Below, piece by piece: positions 1 through 8,912 of a stretch of DNA of 64,000 bases. The first letter of the stretch is position 1. The number at the start of each line of letters is the position of its first letter. Source of the stretch: Gemmatimonadaceae bacterium (lineage in GTDB: Bacteria; Gemmatimonadota; Gemmatimonadetes; Gemmatimonadales; Gemmatimonadaceae); contig JAICWO010000005.1 of the NCBI GenBank assembly GCA_025934775.1, positions 62,001 to 126,000 of the forward strand, given 5' to 3'. The position numbers and the translations under genes are program-made. Under the pieces are notes generated by a model. It was not told the DNA's origin, did not search any database, and worked only from the letters and a program-made list of their open reading frames with translations.

Positions 1-1
1 C

Positions 2-1861
2 GCGTGGGTTCTCCCGACGGTCGACGCGCTGCCGGGCATTCCGCTCAACATCATCCGCGTACGCGACGGCGCCGATCCGCAACTCGTGCACAACGAGCTG
101 GCGACGCTCGCCGCGAATCTCGCGGGCGACGCGGGCGAGGTGAAGGGATGGACGCGCTTCTACATGAAGCCGTGGATGTCCACGCAGTTTCACGCGACAC
201 ACTTTCACTACGCGCTGTTCGGCGCCGTGCTCGCGGTGCTGCTCGTCGCATGCGCGAATCTGGCGAATCTGCAACTCGCGCGCGGACTCGGGCGCAGCCG
301 CGAGCTCGCGATGCGCGCGGCACTCGGCGCATCGCGCGGGCGACTCGTACGGCACATGCTCGCCGAGACGGCGCTCGTCGCGGCGGGCGGGCTCGTGCTC
401 GGCGTGGTGCTCACGTTCTGGGGCGTACACCTGCTCTCCGCGACGATTCCGGACACGATCGCCGATTACATCGTCAAGCCGCACACGAATTGGCGCGTGC
501 TCGCGTTCGCCGCGCTCACAGCGGTCGTCTGCGTCGTTTTGGTGGGGTTGGCGCCAGCGCTCCGCGTCTCGCGCGCGGATCCAAACGAGTTGTTGAAGAG
601 CGGCGCGGGCACCGGCGCGCACAAGAAGCACACTCGACTCTATGGATGGCTCGTGATCGTCGAGATCGGGCTCGCGCTCGCGGTGCTCTGCGGATGCTCG
701 GCGCTGCTCGAGTCGGCGTGGCATCTCTCCGATCGCGAGTATCGCGTGAAGGCGCTCTTCGGCTATGATCCCGATCCGCTCCTGGAGTCGACCGTTTCTT
801 TGCGCGCGGCCCCGAGCACACGCGTGCCGGTCGCAGACATGGCGGCGGATCTCGTCGAGCGCATTCGCTCGGTGCACGGCGTCGCCGACGCGAGCGTACA
901 CCTCGGCGCGCCGACCGAGAACCGCGGCGTGATGGCGGACGACGGACATGGAATCCTGAAGGAAGTGCCCGCGCCGAATTGGGGCGTGGTCCTCGTGTCG
1001 CCGTCGTACTTCACGACCATGGGCTTACCGATCATTCGGGGCCGCGATTTCGCGCCCGGCGATCGCGACACGCGCAACGTCGTCGTCGACAGCCTGACGG
1101 CGCTCTTCATCTGGCCGCATCAGGATCCGATTGGAAAACTCATAAAGTTCGGCGACGCGAAGGCGGCGGTGCCGTGGAGTCGCGTCGTGGGCGTGGTGAG
1201 CGACCATCGCGATCGCAAACAGTACCCCGATCCGCTGCGCGAGCTGCCCGGCCTGTATGGCGTGTACCGCGTCGTGAGCAGTTGGGACAGCGTGTCGGTG
1301 AAAAACGCCAAGGGCGCCTACCCGCTCAGCGTCACCGTCCGCGCGACGGGAGACGCCGCCGCCACGGCGATCGCGGTGCACCACGCGCTGATTCCGTTCA
1401 GCACCGGCGGTGTGCTCTCGGTCTCTACGTACGACGAGATGTATCGCATCAGTTGGCGGCGCACGCGGAGCGAGTTCGTCGGCTCATTGTTCAGCATTTT
1501 CGCCGCGATCGGAATCGGGCTGGTCGCGATCGGCGTGTACGGCATCGTCGCGCACTCGGTGGCCGAGCGCCGGCGGGAGATCGGCGTGCGGATCGCGCTC
1601 GGTGCGACATCGCGCGACGTGCTGCACGCGATCCTGCGGGAAGGAAACGTGCTCGCCCTCGCCGGCGTCGCGCTGGGACTCTATCTCACGCTCCAGTTGA
1701 AGGGCAATCTCATGGCGTTTCTCGACGACGCGACCTTCTTCGACGCTCCGCTCTACGGCGCGATGGGCGTGCTCCTGTTTACCATCGTCATCATCGCCGC
1801 AGTGCGGCCGGCACTCCAGGCGACGCGGATCGATCCGGCGGAGTCGTTGAGAAATGAGTAG
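2..1861 (+). CDS. ADOP-type FtsX/MacB-like ABC permease, C-terminal part (5' truncated by window)
   Basis: The reading frame is open from the first bases of the window, so the gene begins upstream; about 619 residues are visible. An FtsX-type membrane block (VLLVACANLANLQLARG, followed by a cytoplasmic RELAMRAALGAS segment) is followed by a long extracytoplasmic domain and a second FtsX block near the C-terminus (IVAHSVAERRREIGVRIALG). This duplicated permease layout is that of the ADOP family seen mainly in Acidobacteria and Gemmatimonadota. It is presumably an inner-membrane permease of unknown substrate that works with a MacB-type ATPase. No ATPase is adjacent in the visible part. Confidence 0.9.
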   Translation, partial: AWVLPTVDALPGIPLNIIRVRDGADPQLVHNELATLAANLAGDAGEVKGWTRFYMKPWMSTQFHATHFHYALFGAVLAVLLVACANLANLQLARGLGRSRELAMRAALGASRGRLVRHMLAETALVAAGGLVLGVVLTFWGVHLLSATIPDTIADYIVKPHTNWRVLAFAALTAVVCVVLVGLAPALRVSRADPNELLKSGAGTGAHKKHTRLYGWLVIVEIGLALAVLCGCSALLESAWHLSDREYRVKALFGYDPDPLLESTVSLRAAPSTRVPVADMAADLVERIRSVHGVADASVHLGAPTENRGVMADDGHGILKEVPAPNWGVVLVSPSYFTTMGLPIIRGRDFAPGDRDTRNVVVDSLTALFIWPHQDPIGKLIKFGDAKAAVPWSRVVGVVSDHRDRKQYPDPLRELPGLYGVYRVVSSWDSVSVKNAKGAYPLSVTVRATGDAAATAIAVHHALIPFSTGGVLSVSTYDEMYRISWRRTRSEFVGSLFSIFAAIGIGLVAIGVYGIVAHSVAERRREIGVRIALGATSRDVLHAILREGNVLALAGVALGLYLTLQLKGNLMAFLDDATFFDAPLYGAMGVLLFTIVIIAAVRPALQATRIDPAESLRNE

Positions 1862-1942
1862 GGGAGAGTTGAGAGTGGAGCGTCGAGAGTTGAGCGTTCG
1901 GTCCGTCTCTACTCTCCACTCTCTACTCTCCACTCTCCGCAA
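1862..1942. repeat. Heptameric tandem repeats forming a hairpin between convergent genes
   Basis: Left arm 1865-1899 reads in 7-bp steps (gagagtt, gagagtg, gagcgtc, gagagtt, gagcgtt). Right arm about 1908-1940 reads ctctact, ctccact, ctctact, ctccact, ctccgc. The arms are near-complementary, giving a long hairpin between the ADOP stop and the pepT stop. It may act as a bidirectional terminator, but there is no T-tract. The same heptamer class occurs at 60616-60678. Confidence 0.7.
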
Positions 1943-3185
1943 ATATTTTCACCAACTCCACCAACATTTCCGTCGTCTTCTCCAACCCTTTACGAGAATT
2001 GAATTCCAGTTTGCTATGGAACTCGTGTCCGCCGGTGAAGAGGTTGGGGCAGGGGAGGCCGCGGAAGGTGAGCTTGGCGCCGTCGGTGCCGCCGCGGATG
2101 GGCTTGTTGAAGGGTTCGAGCCCCGCGCGCCGCGCGGCCTCGAAGGCGTTCTCGGTGAGCTGCGGATGATGCTTCAGCACCTCTTTCATGTTCTTGTAAT
2201 TCTCTTTGACGTCGACGGTGACGCGCGCGCCGGGGAAGCGCGCCGCGCTGGATGCGGCCGTCTCGCGGATCAGCGTTTCTTTCGCCTCGAGCCCTGAGAG
2301 GTCGAAGTCGCGGAGGAGCACCTTGATCGTCGACGTCTCGACGTCGGCGCTTCCGATGTACGGGTGCACGAAGCCGACCCGGTCCTCCGTCGTCTCCGGC
2401 AGCATGTCGCGCGGCATGCGCGTGAGAAAGTCCGCCATCGGATAGACCGCGTTCACCATCACGCCCTTCGCGGTGCCGGGATGCGCGCTCTTGCCGTGGA
2501 ACGTGACCGTCGCCACGCGCGCGCTCCACGTCTCGTCGCTGATCTCGCCGAGCTCGCCGCCGTCGACCGTGTAGGCGTGCTTCGCGCCGAATCCTTCCAC
2601 GTCGAACTTGTCGATGCCGATGCCAACTTCCTCGTCGGCGGTGAACGCAACGGCAAGCGGGCCGTGTTGAATGTCAGGGTTCTGCCGCAGGACGTCGACC
2701 AGCGTCATGATCGTCGCCACACCTGACTTGTCGTCGGAGCCGAGCAGCGTCGTGCCGTCGGTGGTGATGATGTCGTCCCCGATGAGTGTCTTCAGCACCG
2801 GATGCTGCGCGACCGTGATCACCTGCGACGGATCGCCCGGGAGCGTGATGTCTCCGCCTTGATAGTTCTCATGAATCACCGGCTTCACATTCGTCCCGGT
2901 CACGGCGGGCGAGGTGTCGACGTGCGCGATGAGTCCGAGCGTCGGCACCGGCCGGCCGCCGGCGAGATTGCCGGGAATCGATGCGTAGACCATGCAGTGC
3001 CCGTCGATCCGAACGTTGGATGCGCCGAGCTGCGTCAGCTCCTCGACGAGCATGCGCGCGAGCGTCCACTGCTTGTCGGTGCTCGGCACGGTCTTCTGAT
3101 CTTCCGCCGACTGCGTGTCGACGCGGACGTAGCGGAGAAATCGGTCGACTACACTCTCGGTCGGAGGCTTGAGCGTCATGGTCAT
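1923..3185 (-). CDS. pepT: Peptidase T (tripeptide aminopeptidase)
   Basis: 420 residues, the usual length for PepT, an M20B di-zinc aminopeptidase that removes the N-terminal residue from tripeptides in the cytoplasm. Zinc and catalytic signatures are in place: AHVDTSP (H88, D90), SDDKSGVA (D151), the glutamate pair in TADEEVG (E185/E186) and a C-terminal TGGHEFHS. Alternative start Met3 is equally possible. The gene converges on the ADOP permease, and the 3' end lies beside the heptamer hairpin. Family assignment is secure. Confidence 0.96.
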   Translation of the reverse strand: MTMTLKPPTESVVDRFLRYVRVDTQSAEDQKTVPSTDKQWTLARMLVEELTQLGASNVRIDGHCMVYASIPGNLAGGRPVPTLGLIAHVDTSPAVTGTNVKPVIHENYQGGDITLPGDPSQVITVAQHPVLKTLIGDDIITTDGTTLLGSDDKSGVATIMTLVDVLRQNPDIQHGPLAVAFTADEEVGIGIDKFDVEGFGAKHAYTVDGGELGEISDETWSARVATVTFHGKSAHPGTAKGVMVNAVYPMADFLTRMPRDMLPETTEDRVGFVHPYIGSADVETSTIKVLLRDFDLSGLEAKETLIRETAASSAARFPGARVTVDVKENYKNMKEVLKHHPQLTENAFEAARRAGLEPFNKPIRGGTDGAKLTFRGLPCPNLFTGGHEFHSKLEFNSRKGLEKTTEMLVELVKIFAESGE

Positions 3186-3240
3186 TTCGATATCTAGTCG
3201 GCTGGATGTGCGATCGAAGTTATGAGGCGGCTCCCTCTAC

Positions 3241-3293
3241 CGTCATCCCGAGCGACCGAGCGCGGCGCTTCGGGTCACCCGGCTCGGAATGAC
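3241..3293. repeat. REP-like palindromic intergenic element
   Basis: The ends gtcatcccgagc and gctcggaatgac are complementary apart from one position, enclosing a G+C-rich loop. Half-sites (ctcgggatgac) recur near 9027 and (ttcgggatgac) near 17360, suggesting a dispersed extragenic repeat. Confidence 0.5.
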
Positions 3294-3348
3294 AACGAGT
3301 TGGCCCTCCTCCCCCCCTGACGCGGCCAGTCGGAGTGATGCGGAGAAC

Positions 3349-3400
3349 GGCGGGCTGCGGAGGAACGGCCGGATGGCGCGGAAAGGCGCGGGAGACTGCG
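3349..3400 (+). repeat. Dispersed 50-bp repeat, copy A (inverted relative to copy B)
   Basis: Contains ggctgcggaggaacggccg followed by gcgcggaaaggcgcgggag. It is almost the exact reverse complement of 3630-3681. Related pieces are found near 8949 and 9078-9122. Confidence 0.65.
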
Positions 3401-3629
3401 GCGCGTGTTGACGAGTAGCCTCGAGGGGCATCGATCGAGGAATACGAGACTGATGCGAGAAATGGTGATGCTCTTTGGGGGCGCGCTCGAGAGGCGTTGA
3501 TTGATCACAATAGCAAATTGCAATATCAATAGACTAAAGTTCTATCATCGTGCGTGAACGCCCCTGCCATGTCCCGATCGAAGCGGCATCCGAGGGTGTT
3601 CGCAAAGTTCGCCGTCACTGTCGTCCCCG

Positions 3630-3681
3630 CGGTCTCCCGTGCCTTTCCGCGCAATTCGGCCGTTCCTCCGCAGCCCCGCCG
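3630..3681 (-). repeat. Dispersed 50-bp repeat, copy B
   Basis: Reverse complement of copy A with only a few mismatches (ggtctcccgtgcctttccgc, then cggccgttcctccgcagcc). The two copies could pair across an approximately 230-bp loop. Confidence 0.65.
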
Positions 3682-3756
3682 TTCGCCGCGACTTTCCGCG
3701 CCGCTGCGGAATCAAATGCTGATGGATCCGCGCGTCGCGCACGTATCGTTCGCACC

Positions 3757-4350
3757 ATGGAATCCCCACCACGATCCGACGAACATCTTCTCCACGCCGA
3801 CGTCATCCGCACCATCATCGGAGGCACGTTCGCGGTGCACAGCACGCTCGGCGCCGGTTTCCTCGAGTCCATGTACGCGAAGGCGCTCGACATCGAGCTC
3901 AGAGCGGCTGGTCTCGAGGTGGAGCGGGAAGTGCCATTCACGATTTACTATCGGGGCCCGGTGGTTGGCGTCTATAAGGCCGACCGGGTCGTCGCTCGGA
4001 AAGTCATCATCGAGACCAAAGCCGCCGGGCCGATCCGCCGCTCACGTCGGCGGCGGCACTCGATCGTCGGGCGGAACGAAGTTCGAGAGAAAGAGCCGTT
4101 CCTGAGGCGTGAGGCTGGCCAATCCACGCGCGCTGATCTTGTCGAGGATGCGATTGACCTCGTCGCGATTGACCTCGTGCACGGAGCGCGGGTCGACCTT
4201 CTTCCAATTCATCAGCGCGTCCTTCGCGACCTTGGGCGTCACCTGCGCCCGGAACTTCCGCACGCCATGCTGGCGCTCGATCCAGAGCAGGTAGATCCAG
4301 GCGCCGAGGAAGCCGCCCAGGTGCGCGAAGTCGGCGACGCCGCCGCGTGA
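3757..4350 (+). pseudogene. Truncated GxxExxY-type protein
   Basis: From ATG 3757 the first approximately 90 residues match the GxxExxY family: IIGGTFAVHSTLGAGFLES, then the VYKADRVVARKVIIETKA core ending near 4026. The family normally continues for about 35 more residues (an AQ..NYL..LLINF-like segment). That segment is absent, and the frame instead runs on as low-complexity RRSRRRRHS sequence antisense to the rhomboid gene until 4350. I read this as a gene whose 3' end was lost when the rhomboid gene came to lie next to it. It could still make a truncated product. The family is often linked to nuclease-like folds, but its function is unproven. Confidence 0.6.
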
Positions 4351-4821
4351 GCCGGTGTAGCCGCTCCAGAGCGCGAGTGCGGCCATCAGAAAGACGGCGA
4401 ATCGTGCTTCGATCGGCAGCACGAAAAAGAGCAGGAATCGCACCCGCGGCCAATAGCGCGCGAACGCCAGCATCACGCCCATCACCGCGCCCGACGCACC
4501 GATGATCGGCGAGTTGAACGCGAACACGGTCGACAGCAGCGCGCCGACGATGCCGCTGATGAAATAGAGAACGAGGAACCGGCGCGCGCCGAGCCGCTCT
4601 TCGACCGCCGGGCCGAAGAAGTACAGCGCCAGCATGTTGAACAGGATGTGCGTGATGTTCGCGTGCGCGAACATGTACGTGATCACGGTCCACGGCTGGT
4701 ACAGCAGGTACGCCGGGACGTACGCCAGGTAATTGGTCATTCCTGGCATCGTCATCTGCAGGAAGAAGACGATGACGTTCGCGACGATCAGTCGCCGGAC
4801 CCATGGGGTCACCGAACACAC
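4042..4821 (-). CDS. Rhomboid-family intramembrane serine protease
   Basis: 259 residues with about six hydrophobic segments. The catalytic serine lies in GASGAVMG (S110) and the catalytic histidine in DFAHLGG (H167). The HxxxHxxxN-like element in TM2 appears as HANITHILFN. A soluble C-terminal tail of about 70 charged residues follows. Rhomboids cleave transmembrane substrates in the inner membrane; no substrate is indicated. The gene is divergent from prfC and its 3' end overlaps the truncated GxxExxY frame. Confidence 0.93.
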   Translation of the reverse strand: MCSVTPWVRRLIVANVIVFFLQMTMPGMTNYLAYVPAYLLYQPWTVITYMFAHANITHILFNMLALYFFGPAVEERLGARRFLVLYFISGIVGALLSTVFAFNSPIIGASGAVMGVMLAFARYWPRVRFLLFFVLPIEARFAVFLMAALALWSGYTGSRGGVADFAHLGGFLGAWIYLLWIERQHGVRKFRAQVTPKVAKDALMNWKKVDPRSVHEVNRDEVNRILDKISARGLASLTPQERLFLSNFVPPDDRVPPPT

Positions 4822-4862
4822 TCCTTGGGGGCGGGGGCTGGCATTAAGTTACGATACGTGTC

Positions 4863-4894
4863 CGAGGGCCCGACCCGAACGGGTTGGGCCCTCG
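4863..4894. promoter_or_regulatory. Strong GC hairpin in the rhomboid/prfC divergent intergenic region
   Basis: A stem cgagggcccgaccc / gggttgggccctcg (14 pairs with one G-T wobble) closes a GAAC loop. It lies 33 bp upstream of the prfC start and 41 bp upstream of the rhomboid start. No T-run follows, so an intrinsic terminator is unlikely. It may be an operator or a leader-RNA structure. Confidence 0.45.
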
Positions 4895-4927
4895 CTGCGT
4901 TCACCCCATGCAATCTAGGTAGTTCCG

Positions 4928-6550
4928 TTGTCGCTCGACCTGCAAGCCCAAGAATCCCTCCGCGAGGCGGTGCGTGCGCGCCGCACGTTCGCGATCATCA
5001 GCCACCCCGACGCCGGCAAGACCACGCTGACGGAGAAGCTCCTGCTGTACGGCGGGGCGATCCATCTCGCGGGGTCGGTCAAGTCGCGCCGCGCCGCGCG
5101 GCATGCGACGTCGGACTGGATGAAGCTCGAGCAGGAGCGCGGGATCTCGGTGACGTCCAGCGTGATGCAATTCGAATACGCCGGCTACCATATCAACCTG
5201 CTCGACACGCCGGGCCACGAGGACTTCTCCGAGGACACCTACCGCACGCTGGTCGCGGCGGACAGCGCGGTGATGCTGCTCGACAATCGCCGCGGCGTGG
5301 AGGATCGCACCAGACAACTGTTCGCGGTCTGTAAGCGCCGGCGCACGCCGATCTTCACGTTCGTGAACAAGTGCGATCGCGTGGGTGAGGATCCGCTCAA
5401 GCTGATCGGCGACGTCGAGACCGATCTCTCGATCGCGTGTCATCCGGTCACGTGGCCGATCTTCCGCGACGACGCGTTCGTCGGCGTGTACGACCGCCGG
5501 CAGCGGCAGGTGCACCTGTTCGAGCGCGCGGCCGATCATGGCGCGAGCCGGGTCGACGAAGCGGTGCTCGACGTGGATTCACTCGACGATCCGGAGCTCC
5601 GCGCGTTTCTCGGGCCCGCGGCCCACGACCGGCTCGCGATGGACGTGGCGCTGCTCGACGAGGCCGGCCATGCGTTCGACGAGCAGGCGGTGCTCGACGG
5701 CGACCTGTCGCCGGTCTTCTTTGGCAGCGCGCTCACGAACTTCGGCGTCGAGCCGTTCCTGCGCGAATTCCTCGAGCTCGCGCCGGCGCCGGTCGCGCGC
5801 GAATCGTCCGCCGGCATCGTCGCGCCGACCGACGAGGAGTTCACAGGATTCGTATTCAAGATTCAAGCAAACATGGACGCCAAGCACCGCGACCGCGTGG
5901 CGTTCGTCCGCGTCTGCTCCGGCCGGTTCGAGGCCGGCATGGACGTGAAGCACGTGCGGACGGGGAAGCCGCTTCGCCTCGCGGCGCCGCAGCAATTCCT
6001 CGCCCGCGAGCGCACGGCGATCGAGGAGGCGTGGCCGGGCGACGTGATCGGCGTGATGGATCGCGGCACGCTGCGCATTGGCGACACGATCACCGAGCGC
6101 AGCGATCTCGAGTTCAGCGGCATACCGCGGTTCGCCCCGGAGCATTTCGCGCGCATCGTGCTCGCCGACCCGATGAAGCGAAAGCAGCTCGACGCCGGAT
6201 TGCGTCAGCTCACCGAGGAAGGCGCGGCGCAGGTCTTCTTCACGTCAGGGAGCGAGACTACCGGTCCCACGCCGATCGTCGGCGCCGTGGGGCAGCTCCA
6301 GTTCGACGTCATGCTGCACCGGCTGGAGCACGAGTACGGCGCGCCCGCGCGCCTCGAGCGCATCGCGGCGCGCTATCCGCGTTGGGTGACCGGGCCCATC
6401 GACGAGATCGAACGGATCGCGCGCGACCGCGGCCGCATGCTGCTCTACGACGCGAAGGGCAATCCCCTCATTCTCTTCGAGGACTCGTGGGGGCTTCGGT
6501 GGGCGCTCGAGCGGGAGACCGCGGTCACCTTCCACGAAGTGGCGCCCTGA
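4928..6550 (+). CDS. prfC: Peptide chain release factor 3 (GTPase)
   Basis: 540 residues, typical length for RF3, which recycles RF1/RF2 from the ribosome after peptide release. GTPase motifs are present: P-loop SHPDAGKTTL (25-34), the switch region RGISVTSS, DTPGHEDFSE and NKCDR. The start is TTG at 4928; no ATG fits before the conserved N-terminus (the residues LDLQAQESLREAV directly precede the GTPase fold). A weak start and the adjacent hairpin suggest low or controlled expression. Confidence 0.96.
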   Translation: MSLDLQAQESLREAVRARRTFAIISHPDAGKTTLTEKLLLYGGAIHLAGSVKSRRAARHATSDWMKLEQERGISVTSSVMQFEYAGYHINLLDTPGHEDFSEDTYRTLVAADSAVMLLDNRRGVEDRTRQLFAVCKRRRTPIFTFVNKCDRVGEDPLKLIGDVETDLSIACHPVTWPIFRDDAFVGVYDRRQRQVHLFERAADHGASRVDEAVLDVDSLDDPELRAFLGPAAHDRLAMDVALLDEAGHAFDEQAVLDGDLSPVFFGSALTNFGVEPFLREFLELAPAPVARESSAGIVAPTDEEFTGFVFKIQANMDAKHRDRVAFVRVCSGRFEAGMDVKHVRTGKPLRLAAPQQFLARERTAIEEAWPGDVIGVMDRGTLRIGDTITERSDLEFSGIPRFAPEHFARIVLADPMKRKQLDAGLRQLTEEGAAQVFFTSGSETTGPTPIVGAVGQLQFDVMLHRLEHEYGAPARLERIAARYPRWVTGPIDEIERIARDRGRMLLYDAKGNPLILFEDSWGLRWALERETAVTFHEVAP

Positions 6551-6556
6551 GCGGCG

Positions 6557-6964
6557 TCAGCCGCTCTGCCCGTCGCCGCTCTGCCCGTCGCTCGCCCGTC
6601 CGTCGTAGTATTGACGAATGCTCAGGGCGATGATGTCGCGGTAGATCGCGGCTTCGCTTCCCGCGGCCGGCGACGCTTCGCCTGAATTGCCGTAGCTCGG
6701 CCTGAGTCCGGCATCAGCGAGAATTCGCTTGATCAGTAGGAGCACCTGCTCCGGCGGGAGGGCCGCACGCTTGAGCTCCGTCACCAGCGCGCGTGCCGCC
6801 GCGTCGAGCTCGTCCTCCGATCCGGCGCCGCTCGCCTTCGCCTCGATCGCCTGCCGCAGCCGCTCTACCGCCACACCGGGTTTCGACTCCGAGCCGCCGC
6901 TCGAGCCGCCGCCACCGGTCCCGTCCCCATTCCCATTCCCCAATCCCCGCATGCCGTCGCTCAT
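6557..6964 (-). CDS. Conserved small hypothetical protein, Gly/Ser-rich N-terminus
   Basis: 135 residues. The N-terminal 30 residues are low-complexity Gly/Ser/Asn. They are followed by a predicted helical domain (VERLRQAIEAKASG ... LPPEQVLLLIKRILADAG) and a C-terminal DGQSGDGQSG repeat. No recognised domain. The helical part with 'LPPEQVLLLIK' has the look of a small regulatory protein encoded near receiver genes, but no function can be assigned. Convergent with prfC with a 6-bp gap. Confidence 0.65.
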   Translation of the reverse strand: MSDGMRGLGNGNGDGTGGGGSSGGSESKPGVAVERLRQAIEAKASGAGSEDELDAAARALVTELKRAALPPEQVLLLIKRILADAGLRPSYGNSGEASPAAGSEAAIYRDIIALSIRQYYDGRASDGQSGDGQSG

Positions 6965-7061
6965 CGCTGCTGTTCGTCTCGTGGTTGCCGCCGCCGAGGC
7001 CCACCGAGGCCGCCGAGCCTCCGGATGAGAGTATGCTCATCCATTCACGAATCAGAAAAGC

Positions 7062-7077
7062 AATTGGCGGACCAATT
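7062..7077. promoter_or_regulatory. Palindrome aattgg-cgga-ccaatt
   Basis: Perfect 6-bp arms in the intergenic region between the small hypothetical gene (minus) and the receiver gene (plus). Candidate operator; no partner regulator identified. Confidence 0.3.
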
Positions 7078-7190
7078 CCAGGTAACCATCGTCACACTGG
7101 CACAAGAATTCGGATCGTGCTCGTTGTGTCGCGCCGCTGCATGTGGCGCGGTTTTTCCATGATGGGAGACAATCCAGCCACCCGCGGCAA

Positions 7191-7592
7191 ATGCCATCGT
7201 CGTCGAAAACAGGGTCGAAGACCGTCCTCATCGTCGAGGATAACGAGGACAACCTCGTCATCTACTCGACCATCCTGCGCCACGCGGGATTCACCGTGAT
7301 CGAGGCGCGCGACGGACGCGCGGGTGTCGAGGCCGCGACGCACGATCATCCCGGACTGATTCTGATGGACGTCTCCATCCCGATCATCGACGGATGGGAG
7401 GCAACGCGCCAATTGAAGTCCGACGCGGCGACGGCCGACATCCCGATCATCGCGCTCACCGCACACGCGCTCGCCAGCGATCAGCAGAAGGCGTTCGACG
7501 CCGGGTGCGACGGATACATCGCCAAACCCGCCGAGCCGCGCGTCGTGCTCGCCGCGGTCGAGCGATACCTCGGCCACGCCCAAGCCGCGTAG
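7191..7592 (+). CDS. Single-domain response regulator (DivK/CheY-like)
   Basis: 133 residues from ATG 7191, consisting of one receiver domain: acidic pocket VEDNED (E16, D17), phospho-acceptor D60 in LILMDVSIP, and conserved lysine in YIAKPAEP. There is no output domain, so it works by protein-protein contact or as a phosphotransfer intermediate. 'IALTAHALASDQ' is typical of DivK-like receivers paired with hybrid kinases. An upstream in-frame start at 7143 is possible but adds sequence that does not look conserved. Confidence 0.9.
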   Translation: MPSSSKTGSKTVLIVEDNEDNLVIYSTILRHAGFTVIEARDGRAGVEAATHDHPGLILMDVSIPIIDGWEATRQLKSDAATADIPIIALTAHALASDQQKAFDAGCDGYIAKPAEPRVVLAAVERYLGHAQAA

Positions 7593-7637
7593 CAGCCGTC
7601 GGGTGCGTGATGTAGCGGCGCGGGCTATACTCCCCGC

Positions 7638-8912
7638 ATGTCCGCCTCGCCTCGTCTATCAACGCTCGCGGAGGGCCTCCGCGGATCATCGATCCTCGGC
7701 ATCGCCGCCGAAGTGCGGAGCTTGGTCAAGACGGGACACGACGTGGTCGATCTCACCGTCGGCGACTTCAGCTCGAAGCAATTCCGCATTCCGCAGGAGC
7801 TCGAGGATGGAATCGTCGACGCGTTGAGGAGCGGCGAGTCCACCTATCCGCCGCCCAACGGACTCGAGACGCTCCGGCAAACGATTAGAGATTTCTATGT
7901 ACGCCGCCTCGCGCTCACGTTCCCGCTCGAGTCGGTTCTCGTCACCGCGGGCGCCCGGCCAGCCATCTACGCCACGTACCGCGCGCTCGTCGATCCGGGT
8001 GACCGCGTCGTGTTCGCGACGCCCTCGTGGAACAACGACTACTACTGCGCCATGCTCGGCGCCGTCCCGGTGACGGTGGCGTGCGACGCGAGCACCGGTT
8101 TTCTCCCGACCGCCGACCAGCTCCGTCCGCTGGTCCGCGGCGCGCGCTTGCTCGCGCTCAACTCGCCGCTCAACCCCACCGGCACGGTGTTCGACGCCGA
8201 GCAGCTGCTCGCGATCTGCGACCTGATCGTCGACGAGAACGATCGGCGCGGCGCGGCGGAGCGTCCGCTGTATTTGATGTACGATCAGGTCTACTGGATG
8301 CTCACGACGCGCGATGCGCAGCACGTCGACCCGATCACCCTCTGTCCGGAGATCGCGCCGTACGTGGTGCTGGTCGACGCGATCTCGAAGGCGTTTGCCG
8401 CCACCGGATTGCGCGTCGGCTGGGCGATCGCTCCCGCGGACGTCATCAAGCCGATGAACGACGTCGTCGGCCACACCGGCGCGTGGGCGCCGCGCGCCGA
8501 GCAAGTCGCGGCCGCGCGATTCCTCGCCGATCACGAGAGCGTCGACCGGTACATGGACAACATGCGCCGCGAATCAGCGGCGCGTCTCGACGCCGCGTAT
8601 CGCGGGCTCGTGACGATGTGCGCTGACGGATTGCCCGTCGAGGCGATTCGTCCGCAGGGCGCGATCTACGTGAGCGCGCGTTTTCACCTGCGCGGCACTA
8701 CCACCGCCGACGGCGAGCGGCTCGCGACGGACGAGGACGTGCGGCGATATCTCCTCCACGCCGCCGGCGTCGCGATCGTGCCGTTCAGCGCGTTCGGTGC
8801 GGCGGCGGATCACGGCTGGTTCCGTCTGTCGATCGGCGCGGTGTCGGTGGCGCAAATCGAGACGGCGCTGCGGAGCCTGCGCGTCGCGATCAGCGATTGC
8901 GTTGCGGATTGA
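7638..8912 (+). CDS. PLP-dependent class I/II aminotransferase
   Basis: 424 residues of fold-type I aminotransferase. Visible are NSPLNPTG (175-182), the PLP-contacting D216 and Y219 in YDQVYW, and the Schiff-base lysine K251 in DAISKAFAATGLRVGW. Substrate cannot be set from sequence; aspartate-, aromatic- or pyruvate-family amino acids are possible. It stands alone, 45 bp downstream of the receiver gene. Confidence 0.93.
   Translation: MSASPRLSTLAEGLRGSSILGIAAEVRSLVKTGHDVVDLTVGDFSSKQFRIPQELEDGIVDALRSGESTYPPPNGLETLRQTIRDFYVRRLALTFPLESVLVTAGARPAIYATYRALVDPGDRVVFATPSWNNDYYCAMLGAVPVTVACDASTGFLPTADQLRPLVRGARLLALNSPLNPTGTVFDAEQLLAICDLIVDENDRRGAAERPLYLMYDQVYWMLTTRDAQHVDPITLCPEIAPYVVLVDAISKAFAATGLRVGWAIAPADVIKPMNDVVGHTGAWAPRAEQVAAARFLADHESVDRYMDNMRRESAARLDAAYRGLVTMCADGLPVEAIRPQGAIYVSARFHLRGTTTADGERLATDEDVRRYLLHAAGVAIVPFSAFGAAADHGWFRLSIGAVSVAQIETALRSLRVAISDCVAD

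Larger units (their letters stand above)
3186..3756. other. 571-bp non-coding stretch rich in dispersed inverted repeats
   Basis: No convincing gene is seen between the pepT start and the GxxExxY relic. The stretch holds a REP-like palindrome (3241-3293) and two oppositely oriented copies of an approximately 50-bp repeat (3349-3400, 3630-3681). An A+T-rich patch at 3500-3545 may hold the promoter for the downstream relic. Confidence 0.6.

Noticed and set aside
7098-7113. Sigma-54-like site tggcacaagaattcgg before the receiver gene
   Set aside because: The -12 GC pair is CG, so the match is not good enough to list.
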